Assembly (NCBI RefSeq): GCF_000620505.1
Contig: NZ_KK211144.1
Coordinates: 193,681-257,680, forward strand
Length of the DNA stretch: 64,000 nucleotides
Source: Sulfitobacter sp. 20_GPM-1509m
GTDB lineage: Bacteria > Pseudomonadota > Alphaproteobacteria > Rhodobacterales > Rhodobacteraceae
Direction of reading: 5' to 3'
Shown here one piece after another: positions 19,023-27,970 of this stretch (the first letter of the stretch is position 1; the number at the start of each line of letters is the position of its first letter). Below the pieces are notes generated by a model. The model was not told the DNA's origin. It saw only the letters and a list, made by a program, of their open reading frames with translations, and ran no database searches. A program made the translations under genes and the position numbers.

Positions 19023-19053
19023 AAAGCCCCGGCGTCGCTGCCGGGGCTTTTTC
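19023..19053 (+). terminator. Intrinsic terminator of ilvC
   Basis: AAAGCCCCGGC-gtcgct-GCCGGGGCTTT followed by TTCTTT: an 11-bp perfect stem 23 bp after the ilvC stop. Confidence 0.95.
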
Positions 19054-19147
19054 TTTGCGCTGACTCTTGCCATGTCCCCAAATGGGCGTGGAACAGCCCG
19101 AGTTCCACAGGCGTTCACTCCTTGATCATCTTCACAAGGACACCGCC

Positions 19148-19531
19148 ATGTTAAAATTTGCCTTACCTGTCGTAGCCCTGACTGCGGCCTGCAATATGGT
19201 CGGCAGCCCTGCCGTATCCGGCGATATCCCCAATGCCTTGGTGGGGGCGTGGGGCATGAATCTGGCCGACTGCAAGAACGATGCCGCGGCCAAAGGGTTG
19301 GTCAGGATTTCCGGCAGCGAACTGAAATACTACGAGGCACGTGGCACTTTGACCGCTGTGATCGAGGGAACGCCCACGCGCCTCGTGGGGGATTTCGCAT
19401 TCGAGGGCGAAGGACAGGCCTGGAAGCGACAGATGATTCTGGACGTGCAGGATGAAGGTCAGACGCTGATCACCCGCGAATATGGCGCTGGCGCCATTCC
19501 GGGCGTACAGAAATATTCACGCTGCCCGTGA
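19148..19531 (+). CDS. Small hypothetical lipoprotein (127 aa)
   Basis: ATG at 19148 with AAGGA 8 bases upstream. The signal peptide ends in a lipobox LTAAC with Cys15, so the mature protein should be lipid-anchored. The rest has the pattern LVGAWGMNLADCKNDAAAKG...YYEARGTLTAV, like small calycin-like alphaproteobacterial lipoproteins. The final Cys pairs possibly with the one in LADCKN. No function is known. Confidence 0.75.
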   Translation: MLKFALPVVALTAACNMVGSPAVSGDIPNALVGAWGMNLADCKNDAAAKGLVRISGSELKYYEARGTLTAVIEGTPTRLVGDFAFEGEGQAWKRQMILDVQDEGQTLITREYGAGAIPGVQKYSRCP

Positions 19532-19548
19532 AACACCTGTGACAATTG

Positions 19549-19650
19549 GTTTCAAACCGCTCGACACGGTTTGAAACAGATGCTTTGAGCGTCATCAAAG
19601 CATCGCGCGGCCAAGGACGTGCGAATGTGTCCGGACCAGCATCTGCTGGT
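19549..19650. repeat. Three consecutive inverted repeats in one intergenic region
   Basis: GTTTCAAACCG-ctcgaca-CGGTTTGAAAC (19549-19577), GATGCTTTGA-gcgtca-TCAAAGCATC (19579-19604) and ACCAGC-atct-GCTGGT (19635-19650) are all perfect. None is followed by a T-run. They lie between the lipoprotein stop and the EamA start and may form a structured leader or act as operators. Confidence 0.75.
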
Positions 19651-19680
19651 GCAGACGCTGAAACACGAAGGCACAGGTAA

Positions 19681-20610
19681 ATGACGCAAACCTCCGACAT
19701 CTCCGGCAAAAGCTGGGCCATGGTCGCTGTTCTGGGTTTCACATGGGGCGGGACGTTCCTTGTGACCGAACTGGCGCTCAAGGGTATCACACCTTTCTGG
19801 CTGGCTGCGGGCCGCATCGGCTTTGCGGCGCTGTTGATGTTCGCAATTTGGCGCGCCCTAAGCGGGCGGCTGTTCGTTCAGGCACCGCATAGGGGCACCT
19901 GGGGCGCAATGATTGCAATCGGCGCGTTCAGCTCTGCCATTCCGTTCATGCTGTTGGCCTGGGGTCAGCAACACGTGACCTCCGGCTTTGCCGGTGTGAC
20001 CATGGCGTCCGTGGCGCTGACCGTCCTGCCGCTGGCGCATTTCTTTGTCCCGGGCGAGCGTCTGACGCTGCGGCGGACAATCGGGTTCCTGATCGGCTTT
20101 GCCGGTGTCTGTGTGCTGATCGGGGGGCGTGCATTTGAAAGCTCGGGCGCGGGGCTGGAAACCGCGGGACGCGTCGCCTGTGTCGGGGCGGCGCTGTGCT
20201 ATGGTATCTCGTCGGTGCTGATGCGGCGGCTGCCACAGGTCGATCCCATCGGGCTAAGCACTGTGCTGCTGTTGATCGCAGTGGCCATCGTTGTGCCCGC
20301 GGCGCTGATCGTTGAAGGCTGGCCGCCCCTGCCATCAGCGGAAACACTGTTGATCATCGCCTTTCTGGGACTGGTGCCCACGGCAGCGGCAAATTTCCTG
20401 CGCGTCACGGTGATACGCACGGCCGGCCCGGTGTTCATGTCCCTGACCAACTATCAGGTTCCGGTCTGGTCTGTCCTGATGGGCATCGTCCTGCTTGGCG
20501 AGCCAGCGCCACCATCCTTGTTGCTGGCGATGGCGCTGATCCTTGCAGGCGTGGGGCTCAGCCAATACGGCGCGCTGCGCCGCCTGTTTGCTTCATCCCG
20601 CGCGGGTTAA
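19681..20610 (+). CDS. DMT-superfamily transporter (EamA)
   Basis: 309 residues with ten predicted membrane helices in two EamA repeats. The first begins MVAVLGFTWGGTFLVTELAL, the second near GRVACVGAALCYGISSVLM. It is probably a metabolite or amino-acid exporter; the substrate is unknown. Its stop overlaps that of the convergent gene by 3 bp. The triple-hairpin leader upstream suggests post-transcriptional or operator control. Confidence 0.88.
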   Translation: MTQTSDISGKSWAMVAVLGFTWGGTFLVTELALKGITPFWLAAGRIGFAALLMFAIWRALSGRLFVQAPHRGTWGAMIAIGAFSSAIPFMLLAWGQQHVTSGFAGVTMASVALTVLPLAHFFVPGERLTLRRTIGFLIGFAGVCVLIGGRAFESSGAGLETAGRVACVGAALCYGISSVLMRRLPQVDPIGLSTVLLLIAVAIVVPAALIVEGWPPLPSAETLLIIAFLGLVPTAAANFLRVTVIRTAGPVFMSLTNYQVPVWSVLMGIVLLGEPAPPSLLLAMALILAGVGLSQYGALRRLFASSRAG

Positions 20611-21101
20611 TAGCGGCCCAGATCCATCTTGGTCTTGGCCAGCACCTTGCCCTTGGCATTGATGGCCTTGATCTCGGCCTGATACTGGTTGCCCTTGCCG
20701 CCCGAACAGGGGGGCAGATAGCCGGCAGAGGCATAATCGCCGGTGCTGCGCGCCTTCTTGATCACGCGCACTCCACCCGGCAGCTTGGCCGTCAGACCGG
20801 GCACAGCCGGATAGCTGCCCGAACTGCCCTTGACCGGATAACCCAACGTGCCGTGGCCCCCTTTGGTCGACAACGGGCGAAAGCTTTTGTCGTTGTATTC
20901 CACGACCAGCATCACGGTGCCATCAGGGATGCCTGTGACCTGAAAGGGCGGCGTTTTACCCTTGCCGCCGTGCAGCGTGCACTGTTGACCCGCAGGTACG
21001 GTCTTGCCGTTCCAGGGCGCGCCGATCTGTGCGCGCATTTCGGCGCTGGCCAGACCGGCAGAGAGGGCAATAATGGGCAACGAGAGGAAAAGGGATTTCA
21101 T
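20607..21101 (-). CDS. Secreted protein, possibly PEBP-like
   Basis: 164 residues with a clear signal peptide (LFLSLPIIALSAGLASA). The mature part has TPPFQVTGIPDGTVMLVVEY and a C-terminal segment PPCSGGKGNQYQAEIKAINA, which recall the two conserved blocks of phosphatidylethanolamine-binding (YbhB/YbcL) proteins in a diverged form. The two Cys (QQCTLHGG, LPPCSGG) may form a disulfide in the periplasm. The family assignment is tentative. Confidence 0.55.
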   Translation of the reverse strand: MKSLFLSLPIIALSAGLASAEMRAQIGAPWNGKTVPAGQQCTLHGGKGKTPPFQVTGIPDGTVMLVVEYNDKSFRPLSTKGGHGTLGYPVKGSSGSYPAVPGLTAKLPGGVRVIKKARSTGDYASAGYLPPCSGGKGNQYQAEIKAINAKGKVLAKTKMDLGRY

Positions 21102-21155
21102 AACAAAGGCTCCTGAGGGTTAACCCACCCAGTTTTGCCAGATTATCCCCTTCGA

Positions 21156-22502
21156 TCAACCCCCGACAGCCGTCTCGACCGCGTCCACGACCGCATTCAC
21201 CGCATCCTCAAGCACCTGCGCGTTCTCGCTTTCCGCCATGACGCGGATCAACGGCTCGGTCCCCGACGTGCGGATCAGCAGACGGCCATTGCCACGCAAC
21301 TGCGCCTCGGCCTCTGCGATGGCGGCCTTGACGGATGCGACCTCCAGTGGGACCTGTCCTTCGGCGAAACGTACGTTCTTCAGCAGCTGCGGCACCGGAT
21401 CAAAGCTGTGCAGCAGCGTGCTGGCAGGCTGGCCCGAACGGATCATCTCGGCCAGGAACTGCAAACCCGCCATCAGCCCGTCGCCGGTGGTGGAATGGTC
21501 GGTCATCACGATGTGACCCGATTGCTCGCCGCCCAGATTAAAGCCGCCCTCGCGCATCCGCTCGACCACATAACGGTCGCCCACGCTGGTGCGTTCCAGC
21601 CGCAGGCCGCGCCCTTCCAGAAACCGTTCAAGACCGAGGTTCGACATGACAGTTGCAACCAGAGCATTGCCCTTGAGCTTGCCCTCATCCGCCCAGCGGG
21701 CCGCCATCAGCGCCATGAACTGATCGCCATCGCCCACTTGCCCGTGCTCGTCGATCAGGATCACGCGGTCGGCATCGCCATCCAGACAGATCCCGACATC
21801 CGCACCATGCGCCACGACGGTTTCCGCAGCGGCCTGCGGGTGGGTCGAGCCGCAGCCCTGGTTGATGTTGTGGCCGTTGGGGCTGACGCCTACGGGGATC
21901 ACGGTGGCGCCCAGTTCCCACAGGGCTTCGGGCGCGACACGGTGCGCCGCGCCGTTGGCACAGTCGATCACGACCTTCAGCCCGTCCAGACGCATCTGGC
22001 GCGGGAAAGAGGACTTCAGCCGCTCGATATAGCGAAACCGCCCGTCGTCGATCCGCTTGGCGCGGCCAATCTGGCCTGCGTCGATCAACTCGACCCCGTC
22101 GCGCACCAGCGCCTCGATTTCATCTTCGGCGGCATCCGACAGCTTGAACCCGTCGGGGCCAAAGAACTTGATCCCGTTGTCATGGGCCGGGTTGTGGCTG
22201 GCCGAGATCATCACGCCCAGATCGGCGCGCATGGAGCGGGTCAGCAGGCCCACGGCCGGTGTCGGCACCGGCCCCAGCAGCAGCACGTTCATGCCCATCG
22301 AGGTCAGACCCGCCGTCAGCGCGTTCTCGAACATATAGCCCGACAGCCGCGTGTCCTTGCCGATCACCACGCGGTGCACACCGCTGTCATCGCGTTTGAA
22401 ATAGCGCCCGACCGCCGCGCCAATGCGCAGGGCGGTTTCGGCTGTCATGTTGCCGGTGTTCGCAGTGCCGCGAATGCCGTCTGTCCCAAAGAGTTTTTTC
22501 AT
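21156..22502 (-). CDS. glmM: Phosphoglucosamine mutase
   Basis: The 448-residue alpha-D-phosphohexomutase converts glucosamine-6-phosphate to glucosamine-1-phosphate for UDP-GlcNAc and hence peptidoglycan and LPS. The phospho-serine loop is [13 protein letters not shown] (Ser102), the metal loop [11 protein letters not shown], the sugar loop GGEQSGHI and the phosphate loop [13 protein letters not shown]. The start is ATG at 22502, overlapping the folP stop by 4 bp. Confidence 0.97.
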   Translation of the reverse strand: MKKLFGTDGIRGTANTGNMTAETALRIGAAVGRYFKRDDSGVHRVVIGKDTRLSGYMFENALTAGLTSMGMNVLLLGPVPTPAVGLLTRSMRADLGVMISASHNPAHDNGIKFFGPDGFKLSDAAEDEIEALVRDGVELIDAGQIGRAKRIDDGRFRYIERLKSSFPRQMRLDGLKVVIDCANGAAHRVAPEALWELGATVIPVGVSPNGHNINQGCGSTHPQAAAETVVAHGADVGICLDGDADRVILIDEHGQVGDGDQFMALMAARWADEGKLKGNALVATVMSNLGLERFLEGRGLRLERTSVGDRYVVERMREGGFNLGGEQSGHIVMTDHSTTGDGLMAGLQFLAEMIRSGQPASTLLHSFDPVPQLLKNVRFAEGQVPLEVASVKAAIAEAEAQLRGNGRLLIRTSGTEPLIRVMAESENAQVLEDAVNAVVDAVETAVGG

Positions 22503-23509
22503 GACGACCGATGTGCCACAGAGGCGCGCCAAAGCGCAATGGCCTGCGTGTGCAAGGCGACGTCATGGGCGCGGATCAGCTGCACCCCCTGCCCCAATGC
22601 GGCCAGCGCCACGCCCACCGATCCGGGTCCACGTCGGCTGGCGTCCGGTTCATCCGCCAATGTGCCGATAAAGCGTTTGCGCGATACGCCCAGCAGGATC
22701 GGCACACCCAGCCCGTGGAACAGCGACAGACGGTTCAGCAGCGTCATGTTGTGCTCGAGCGTCTTGCCAAAGCCGATGCCGGGGTCTGCAATGATCTGGT
22801 CACGGGCAATCCCTTGCCCGGTCAGGGCCATGATCCGCTCTTCGAGGTAATCGTACACGTCCAGCAACACGTCATCATAGTGCGGATCGTGATGCATGGT
22901 CGCCGGATCGCCCTGCGCGTGCATCACGCACACCGGCGCACCGCGAAAGGCGCAAAGCGGTGCAAGGGCCGCATCATAAGTAAAGCCTGCCACGTCGTTG
23001 ACCAGATCCGCGCCTGCATCCAGAGCAGCCGCCGCCACGGCGGCCTTGCGGGTGTCGATGGAGATGGGTGTTTCGATGCCGGCCGCACGGATGGCGGCGA
23101 TGGCAGGGGCCGTGCGGGTGATCTCATCTTGCGGATCGACGGTTTCGGCCCCCGGTCGCGTGGATTCCCCGCCCAAGTCGATTATAACAGCCCCATCCTG
23201 CACCATCTGGACCGCATGGGCGGTGGCCGCGTCCCCCTGATGCTGTCCCCCGTCAGAGAAACTGTCAGGGGTCACGTTGAGAATGCCCATGACATGCGGC
23301 CTGTCCCACTCAAGGCCCGCAATCGGCGCGCGCGCGAGGGTCAGCGCGGAAAGGTCATCGTAGGCCTGATCTGCCGAAATCACCACCGGCGCGCGGCCCC
23401 GTTCCAACACTTCGACATGGGTGAACCAGCCCCAGCCGCCCGCCAGCGGCAGTGCTGTGTCAGGCCGCGCAGCGCCGACCTGTACCAAAGGCCGAAAATA
23501 CTGCTTCAC
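22499..23509 (-). CDS. folP: Dihydropteroate synthase (GTG start)
   Basis: 336 residues. It condenses p-aminobenzoate with the pterin diphosphate in folate synthesis and is the sulfonamide target. It shows [50 protein letters not shown] and [11 protein letters not shown]. The N-terminal 70 residues before this TIM barrel are longer than in E. coli. The start codon is GTG, overlapping the folB stop as GTGA. It lies in the operon folB-folP-glmM. Confidence 0.95.
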   Translation of the reverse strand: MKQYFRPLVQVGAARPDTALPLAGGWGWFTHVEVLERGRAPVVISADQAYDDLSALTLARAPIAGLEWDRPHVMGILNVTPDSFSDGGQHQGDAATAHAVQMVQDGAVIIDLGGESTRPGAETVDPQDEITRTAPAIAAIRAAGIETPISIDTRKAAVAAAALDAGADLVNDVAGFTYDAALAPLCAFRGAPVCVMHAQGDPATMHHDPHYDDVLLDVYDYLEERIMALTGQGIARDQIIADPGIGFGKTLEHNMTLLNRLSLFHGLGVPILLGVSRKRFIGTLADEPDASRRGPGSVGVALAALGQGVQLIRAHDVALHTQAIALWRASVAHRSS

Positions 23510-24426
23510 AGCACAGCATCCTGCACCGACACCGCGCGCAGCGGCACCGAGGCGTCAGAGGGCAGATCAGCACCGATCACCAGCAGTTCGGATGCGTGAT
23601 AGGTCGAGGCAAACCATGCCGCCAATGCCACGGCATCGCTGGGCTGCACCGATGGTCCTGCGACCGCGTCCAAAACGATCTTGGAGGGGGCCCAGACACA
23701 GCTTTGGCCGTTCTTCATCGCCCATTCCAGTTCGGTGTGGGTTTCGACCACCACACAGCGCGCATCGCGGGCGGCCAGCACCCATGCGTTTTGCTCAATC
23801 GCCAGCAGGTCGATGCGCCGCTGGGTCCAGCGGTGACCGGTCTGGGGCGCAGGCACGTCGGATGGGCCAACGCAAAAGATCAACGGGCGGCCCGCGGCTT
23901 GCAACTGGTCGATCCAGCCGGTCAGATGTGGCGATGCAATGGCCGCGTTGCCAAAGAACACCAGTTCGGGGTGCAGCGTCTCTTCTTCATCGGCCGGCTG
24001 CGTGTCCTCGGTGCGGGCGCGCACGATTTCGACGCCCAAAGCGCCCGGCCCCCGGTCCAGCTTTTCGATCCGCACAAAGGCCCGCACGGCCTGCGGTTCG
24101 ATCAGGATGCGGTCAGCCACACGTTCGGCCAGCGTTTCCAGCAGGTTCAACCGCTCGTCGGCCAACTCGTGGGCAATGGCCTCTGTCACCTTGTCATAAC
24201 TCAGGATGCGGTCCACATCGTCATCGATGGGACCTGTCAGCGGCTGCACTTCGACAACGATGTTGAACTTGATCCGCTGCGTCTTGCCGCGTTCGGCCTG
24301 AAAGGCGCCAATCTCGACGTCCACCGCATAGTCGCGCACCGATATCCGGTCCAGCGGCATCCCATCATCCGTGGCCACCGAACGTTCCGACGGGTGCGCA
24401 AAGGCAAGGTGGATTTCAGAAGCCAT
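23506..24426 (-). CDS. folB: Dihydroneopterin aldolase with extra C-terminal domain
   Basis: 306 residues, more than twice the usual ~120 of FolB. Residues 20-145 contain the aldolase fold (LDRISVRDYAVDVEIGAFQ, SYDKVTEAIAHELADERLN, LLETLAERVADRIL). Residues from about 150 on (LVFFGNAAIASPHL..., RPLIFCVGPSDVP, LLVIGADLPSD) form a separate alpha/beta domain that I cannot assign. Enzymes of this family retro-aldol cleave dihydroneopterin to hydroxymethyl-dihydropterin. The ATG at 24426 is preferred. It is the first gene of the operon with folP and glmM; no folK lies beside it. Confidence 0.85.
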   Translation of the reverse strand: MASEIHLAFAHPSERSVATDDGMPLDRISVRDYAVDVEIGAFQAERGKTQRIKFNIVVEVQPLTGPIDDDVDRILSYDKVTEAIAHELADERLNLLETLAERVADRILIEPQAVRAFVRIEKLDRGPGALGVEIVRARTEDTQPADEEETLHPELVFFGNAAIASPHLTGWIDQLQAAGRPLIFCVGPSDVPAPQTGHRWTQRRIDLLAIEQNAWVLAARDARCVVVETHTELEWAMKNGQSCVWAPSKIVLDAVAGPSVQPSDAVALAAWFASTYHASELLVIGADLPSDASVPLRAVSVQDAVL

Positions 24427-24526
24427 AAGTTCGCGTCCCAAGAGCAGTTGACTGCCCTTCTAACGCCCCCGCCCCCGAAACGACAGTGCCAAAGGCGTCG
24501 CCCGACAGGTCAAAGACGGCGCGACC

Positions 24527-25165
24527 TCAGTTGGACGCGGTCATATAGGTGTCGCGGTAGAACAGATGCACGCCGATGCGCGCCGTCTGGGTATAGACCT
24601 TGCTCCAGCGCGGGTTCACGGCGGTGGTGTGGTAGTGCGTGGCACCCTCTGTCAGCTTTGGCGCGGTGCCGTCCAGCACGGCGCGGGCAACCTTTGCGAC
24701 GCGGTTGAAGGCGGCGGGTTCACTGATTTTCTCGGCATGCCCGTCACAGGTATAGGTGAACTGGCACTGATACCGCTTGCCGGTGCCCTGATGGATCACA
24801 CCGCAGACCGATCCGGGGAAACGCCCGGACTTGACCCGGTTCATGATCACCTCGGCCACGGCAAACTGGCCTTTGACCGTCTCGCCGCGTGCTTCGAAAT
24901 ACAGCGCCTCGGACAAACAGCGCCATTGCTCGCCGCCGGTGGCCTTGGGCTGGTGGTCCAGCCAAGCGCTGGTGAACTGCATGCCCTTGTGGCTGGTGGT
25001 CGGTGGTGAAATCATTGCTTGCAGGCGTTCCTGAGAGAGTGATTGCAAACCCTGACGTTCAGTCTTGAGCAGAGTCAGCGCCTCTTTTTCCGAGGCATGA
25101 GCAGGAACAGAACACAGACCAAAGGCCAGTGAGAGGCACAGCAGCAAAAATTTCATCAGATCCAT
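24527..25165 (-). CDS. Cell wall hydrolase (SleB/Hydrolase_2 family)
   Basis: 212 residues with a signal peptide (MKFLLLCLSLAFGLCSVPAHA) and the Hydrolase_2 domain: EALYFEARGE with the catalytic Glu, AEVIMNRVKSGRFPGSVCGV, CQFTYTCDG and ATHYHTTAVNP. It is a probable periplasmic peptidoglycan amidase or lytic enzyme. Starts at 25165 and 25156 are both reasonable. Three Cys in the catalytic part may form disulfides. Confidence 0.88.
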   Translation of the reverse strand: MDLMKFLLLCLSLAFGLCSVPAHASEKEALTLLKTERQGLQSLSQERLQAMISPPTTSHKGMQFTSAWLDHQPKATGGEQWRCLSEALYFEARGETVKGQFAVAEVIMNRVKSGRFPGSVCGVIHQGTGKRYQCQFTYTCDGHAEKISEPAAFNRVAKVARAVLDGTAPKLTEGATHYHTTAVNPRWSKVYTQTARIGVHLFYRDTYMTASN

Positions 25166-25285
25166 CGCAGGCAGTTTCAATGGCGGTCATCTAACGAAAT
25201 CGGGGTAAAGAATCCACCTCTGATGCCTTTATGTCGCAGGCAGACCCGTTTCGACACCGCATCTGGCGGCGAATACGGGGGTCCG

Positions 25286-27823
25286 CTACCCGGTCTTGTG
25301 GCCGATCGCAAGCTGCGCCGCAGCAAGCCGTGCAACCGGTACGCGAAACGGAGAACAGGAAACATAGTCGAATCCGGCCTGCCGCACAAAGGCAATCGAT
25401 TCGGGGTTGCCGCCGTGTTCGCCACAGATCGACAGCACGATATTCGGCTGCGCCCCGCGCCCGCGCTCGGCGGCCATCTGCATCAACTCACCCACCCCGT
25501 CCACGTCCAAAGTGTGGAACGGATCCTCGGGAAAGACGCCTTGCTTGACATAAGTCGACATGAACCGGCCCGCATCATCGCGCGACAGACCATAGGTCAT
25601 TTGGGTCAGGTCGTTGGTCCCAAAGCTCATAAATGCGCAATAAGGCGCGATTTCTGCCGCCCGCAGGGCTGCGCGCGGAGTTTCGACCATCACCCCCAGA
25701 CGATAGTCGAAAGCCGCCCCGCGTTCATTGCGCACGGCCGTGGCGATGCCGTCGATCCGGGCGCGCACCAGTTCGACCTCGCGCTTGGCGCTGACCAGCG
25801 GGATCATGATTTCGGGCACCACCGGCTCGCCGTCCTTGCTGGCGTCGATGGTCGCCTCAAAGATGGCGCGGGCCTGCATTTCGTAGATTTCCGGCACGGT
25901 GATCCCCAGCCGCACGCCACGCATGCCCAACATGGGGTTGTATTCCATCAGGCTGTCGACACGTCGGGTGACCGTGGACAGCGGCAGGTCCAGCGCCTCG
26001 GCCAATTCCCGCTGACCGGACCGGCTGGTGGGCAGGAATTCATGCAAGGGCGGATCGAAAAGCCGGATGCACACCGGCTGGCCCTGCATGATGCGGAACA
26101 GTTGGGTAAAGTCGTCGCGCTGCATCGGCAGCAGCCGTTCCAGCGAGGCGCGCCGGTCGTTCGAGCTGTCTGCAAAGATCATTTCGCGCATGACCGTCAA
26201 CCGGCCCGGCTCGAAGAACATGTGTTCGGTGCGGCACAGCCCGATGCCCTGAGCGTTGAAGTTGCGCGCGGTCTGGGCATCGGCGGGCGTGTCTGCGTTG
26301 GCGCGCACGCCAATGTCGCTGACGGCACTGGCCCAGTCCATCAACTCCTGAAACGCATCGTCCAGCGCCGCCTCATGCATGTCCGGCGCGCCCAGCAGCA
26401 CCTGCCCCGAGGTGCCGTCGATGGTGACGATATCGCCTTCGCGCAGGGTGCGGCCGTCGCTGGCCTGAATGGTCTTGTTGATGATCTGGAACTTCATGTC
26501 CGAGATGCCCACCACACAGGGCAATCCGATGCCGCGTCCGATCACGGCGGCGTGGCTGGTGATGCCGCCCCGTTCGGTCATGACACCCTTGGCCGCATGC
26601 ATCCCGCGAATGTCCTCGGGCGAGGTTTCGCGGCGCACGAGGATGCATGGTTCGGACCGCGCGGCACTGGCCTGTGCCTCGCTGGCCGAGAACACCAGCC
26701 GTCCGGTGGCGGCACCGGGGCTTGCCGCAATGCCGTGACCCAACACGTCGCGCGGCGCGTCGGTGGCGATCTGGCGGTGCAGCAATTCGTTCAGCGCGCG
26801 CGGCTCGACCCGCATCAGCGCCTCTTCGCGGGTGATGATGCCGTCGCGGGCCAGTTGCACGGCAATGCGCACCGTGGCGCGCGACGAACGGTTGACCCGC
26901 ACCCCGTCGAGGATGTGCAGGCTGCCGTTATCAATGGTGAATTCCACCTGCATCTCGGCGCGCAGGCGGGCGCGCATCAATGCGGCATGGGCCTTGAGCT
27001 GGGCAAAACACTCGGGCACCAGCTCTTCCAGCGAAGGGCCGCGCGGGTCGCGGGTGATAAAGATGCTCTCTGCCTGCGGGCTGAGCGCATCACGGCCCTG
27101 GCTTTGGCGCAAGTAGCGTCCGGTGATCTGTTTGAGGCCGGTCTCGGAATCGACCAGCTGCAACACGCCCGAGCCACATTCGCCGCGACCAACGCCCAGC
27201 GCCATCTGCTGCACCACCAGACCCAGCCCCGCATCCGCAGGCGCGCCCTTGGCCATGCGCAACAGACGCGCCGAGGTGCCCTCCCACGCGCGGGCCATGG
27301 ATTTCAGCACACCGGCCAGCTGCGTGGCGATGTCCTCGGGGAACGGCTCTTCGGTTTCCTGCTCATAGGCGCTCAGCGTCGCGTTCAGCGCCTCGGCACC
27401 CTCGCCGTCGATGGCGTCGAACATATCCGGGTCCAGCCGCGCGACGTGCACGGCATAGCCCTGCACGAACCGCAGGAAAATCTTTGTCGCAGCCTGCGTG
27501 CCCAGCGTCTCGCACAGCTCGGCGTGGCGGTCGTGGTTCATGCCGATGTTCAGCACCGCCCCCGGCCCGCCCCAATCGGGGTCCTGCGACGACGGGCGCA
27601 CGCACAGCAGCGCATGCGGTGGAAATTCGGTGAGGATACCGGGAATATCAGGCAGATGGCCCGAGGCAATGTTGTGCACCGCGCCAAAGCTGAGCGCCAC
27701 GGTGGCAGGCACCGGCAGGTCCAGACGCACCAGCCGTTGCAGACACTTTGCCCGACCGCCGTGGGTTTCAGCGGTGATCGGGGCGGTCTGTGTAACGAGC
27801 GTCGTGTCGGAATTATTCTGCAC
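25286..27823 (-). CDS. PPDK-like PEP-utilising protein with degenerate ATP-grasp domain
   Basis: 845 residues, somewhat shorter than normal pyruvate phosphate dikinase (about 880-900). The central swivelling domain is intact (MTERGGITSHAAVIGRGIG, phospho-His424), and so is the PEP/pyruvate barrel (GLCRTEHMFFE, GMRGVRLGI, SFGTNDLTQMTYGLSRDD, SICGEHGGNP with catalytic Cys). The N-terminal nucleotide domain is strongly diverged: the usual GTGVxFTRxPxTGE reads GSGVLQLVDSETGL, and the VRSGA loop reads VRPSSQD. It may use PEP without ATP, or be regulatory. The neighbours give no clue. Confidence 0.8.
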   Translation of the reverse strand: MQNNSDTTLVTQTAPITAETHGGRAKCLQRLVRLDLPVPATVALSFGAVHNIASGHLPDIPGILTEFPPHALLCVRPSSQDPDWGGPGAVLNIGMNHDRHAELCETLGTQAATKIFLRFVQGYAVHVARLDPDMFDAIDGEGAEALNATLSAYEQETEEPFPEDIATQLAGVLKSMARAWEGTSARLLRMAKGAPADAGLGLVVQQMALGVGRGECGSGVLQLVDSETGLKQITGRYLRQSQGRDALSPQAESIFITRDPRGPSLEELVPECFAQLKAHAALMRARLRAEMQVEFTIDNGSLHILDGVRVNRSSRATVRIAVQLARDGIITREEALMRVEPRALNELLHRQIATDAPRDVLGHGIAASPGAATGRLVFSASEAQASAARSEPCILVRRETSPEDIRGMHAAKGVMTERGGITSHAAVIGRGIGLPCVVGISDMKFQIINKTIQASDGRTLREGDIVTIDGTSGQVLLGAPDMHEAALDDAFQELMDWASAVSDIGVRANADTPADAQTARNFNAQGIGLCRTEHMFFEPGRLTVMREMIFADSSNDRRASLERLLPMQRDDFTQLFRIMQGQPVCIRLFDPPLHEFLPTSRSGQRELAEALDLPLSTVTRRVDSLMEYNPMLGMRGVRLGITVPEIYEMQARAIFEATIDASKDGEPVVPEIMIPLVSAKREVELVRARIDGIATAVRNERGAAFDYRLGVMVETPRAALRAAEIAPYCAFMSFGTNDLTQMTYGLSRDDAGRFMSTYVKQGVFPEDPFHTLDVDGVGELMQMAAERGRGAQPNIVLSICGEHGGNPESIAFVRQAGFDYVSCSPFRVPVARLAAAQLAIGHKTG

Positions 27824-27909
27824 TGCGGCACCTTTTGATTTGGGTGCAGCATAGAAGGTAATGATTATGTGACAAGGGGGCTCGAGGCCCCCTTGAACGG
27901 GATGACAAA

Positions 27910-27968
27910 GGGGGCGCTGCCCCCGGCGCTGCGCGCCTCCCCCGGAGTTTTTCGGGCAAGATGAAGGG
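27910..27968 (+). repeat. Dispersed intergenic repeat, long copy
   Basis: It contains the hairpin GGGGGC-gct-GCCCCC, a GC-rich spacer, and the core CCCCGGAGTTTTTCGGGC followed by AAGATGAAGG. It aligns over about 60 bp with the copy at 52913-52972. It ends at the 3' end of glyS and could help terminate that transcript. Confidence 0.75.
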
Positions 27969-27970
27969 GT

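Noticed and set aside
21135-22850. 571-codon plus-strand frame opposite glmM
   Set aside because: Antisense shadow of glmM and folP.
25223-27838. 871-codon plus-strand open frame opposite the PPDK-like gene
   Set aside because: It is antisense to a clearly coding gene with conserved motifs; its translation is His/Arg/Gln-rich as usual for such shadows.
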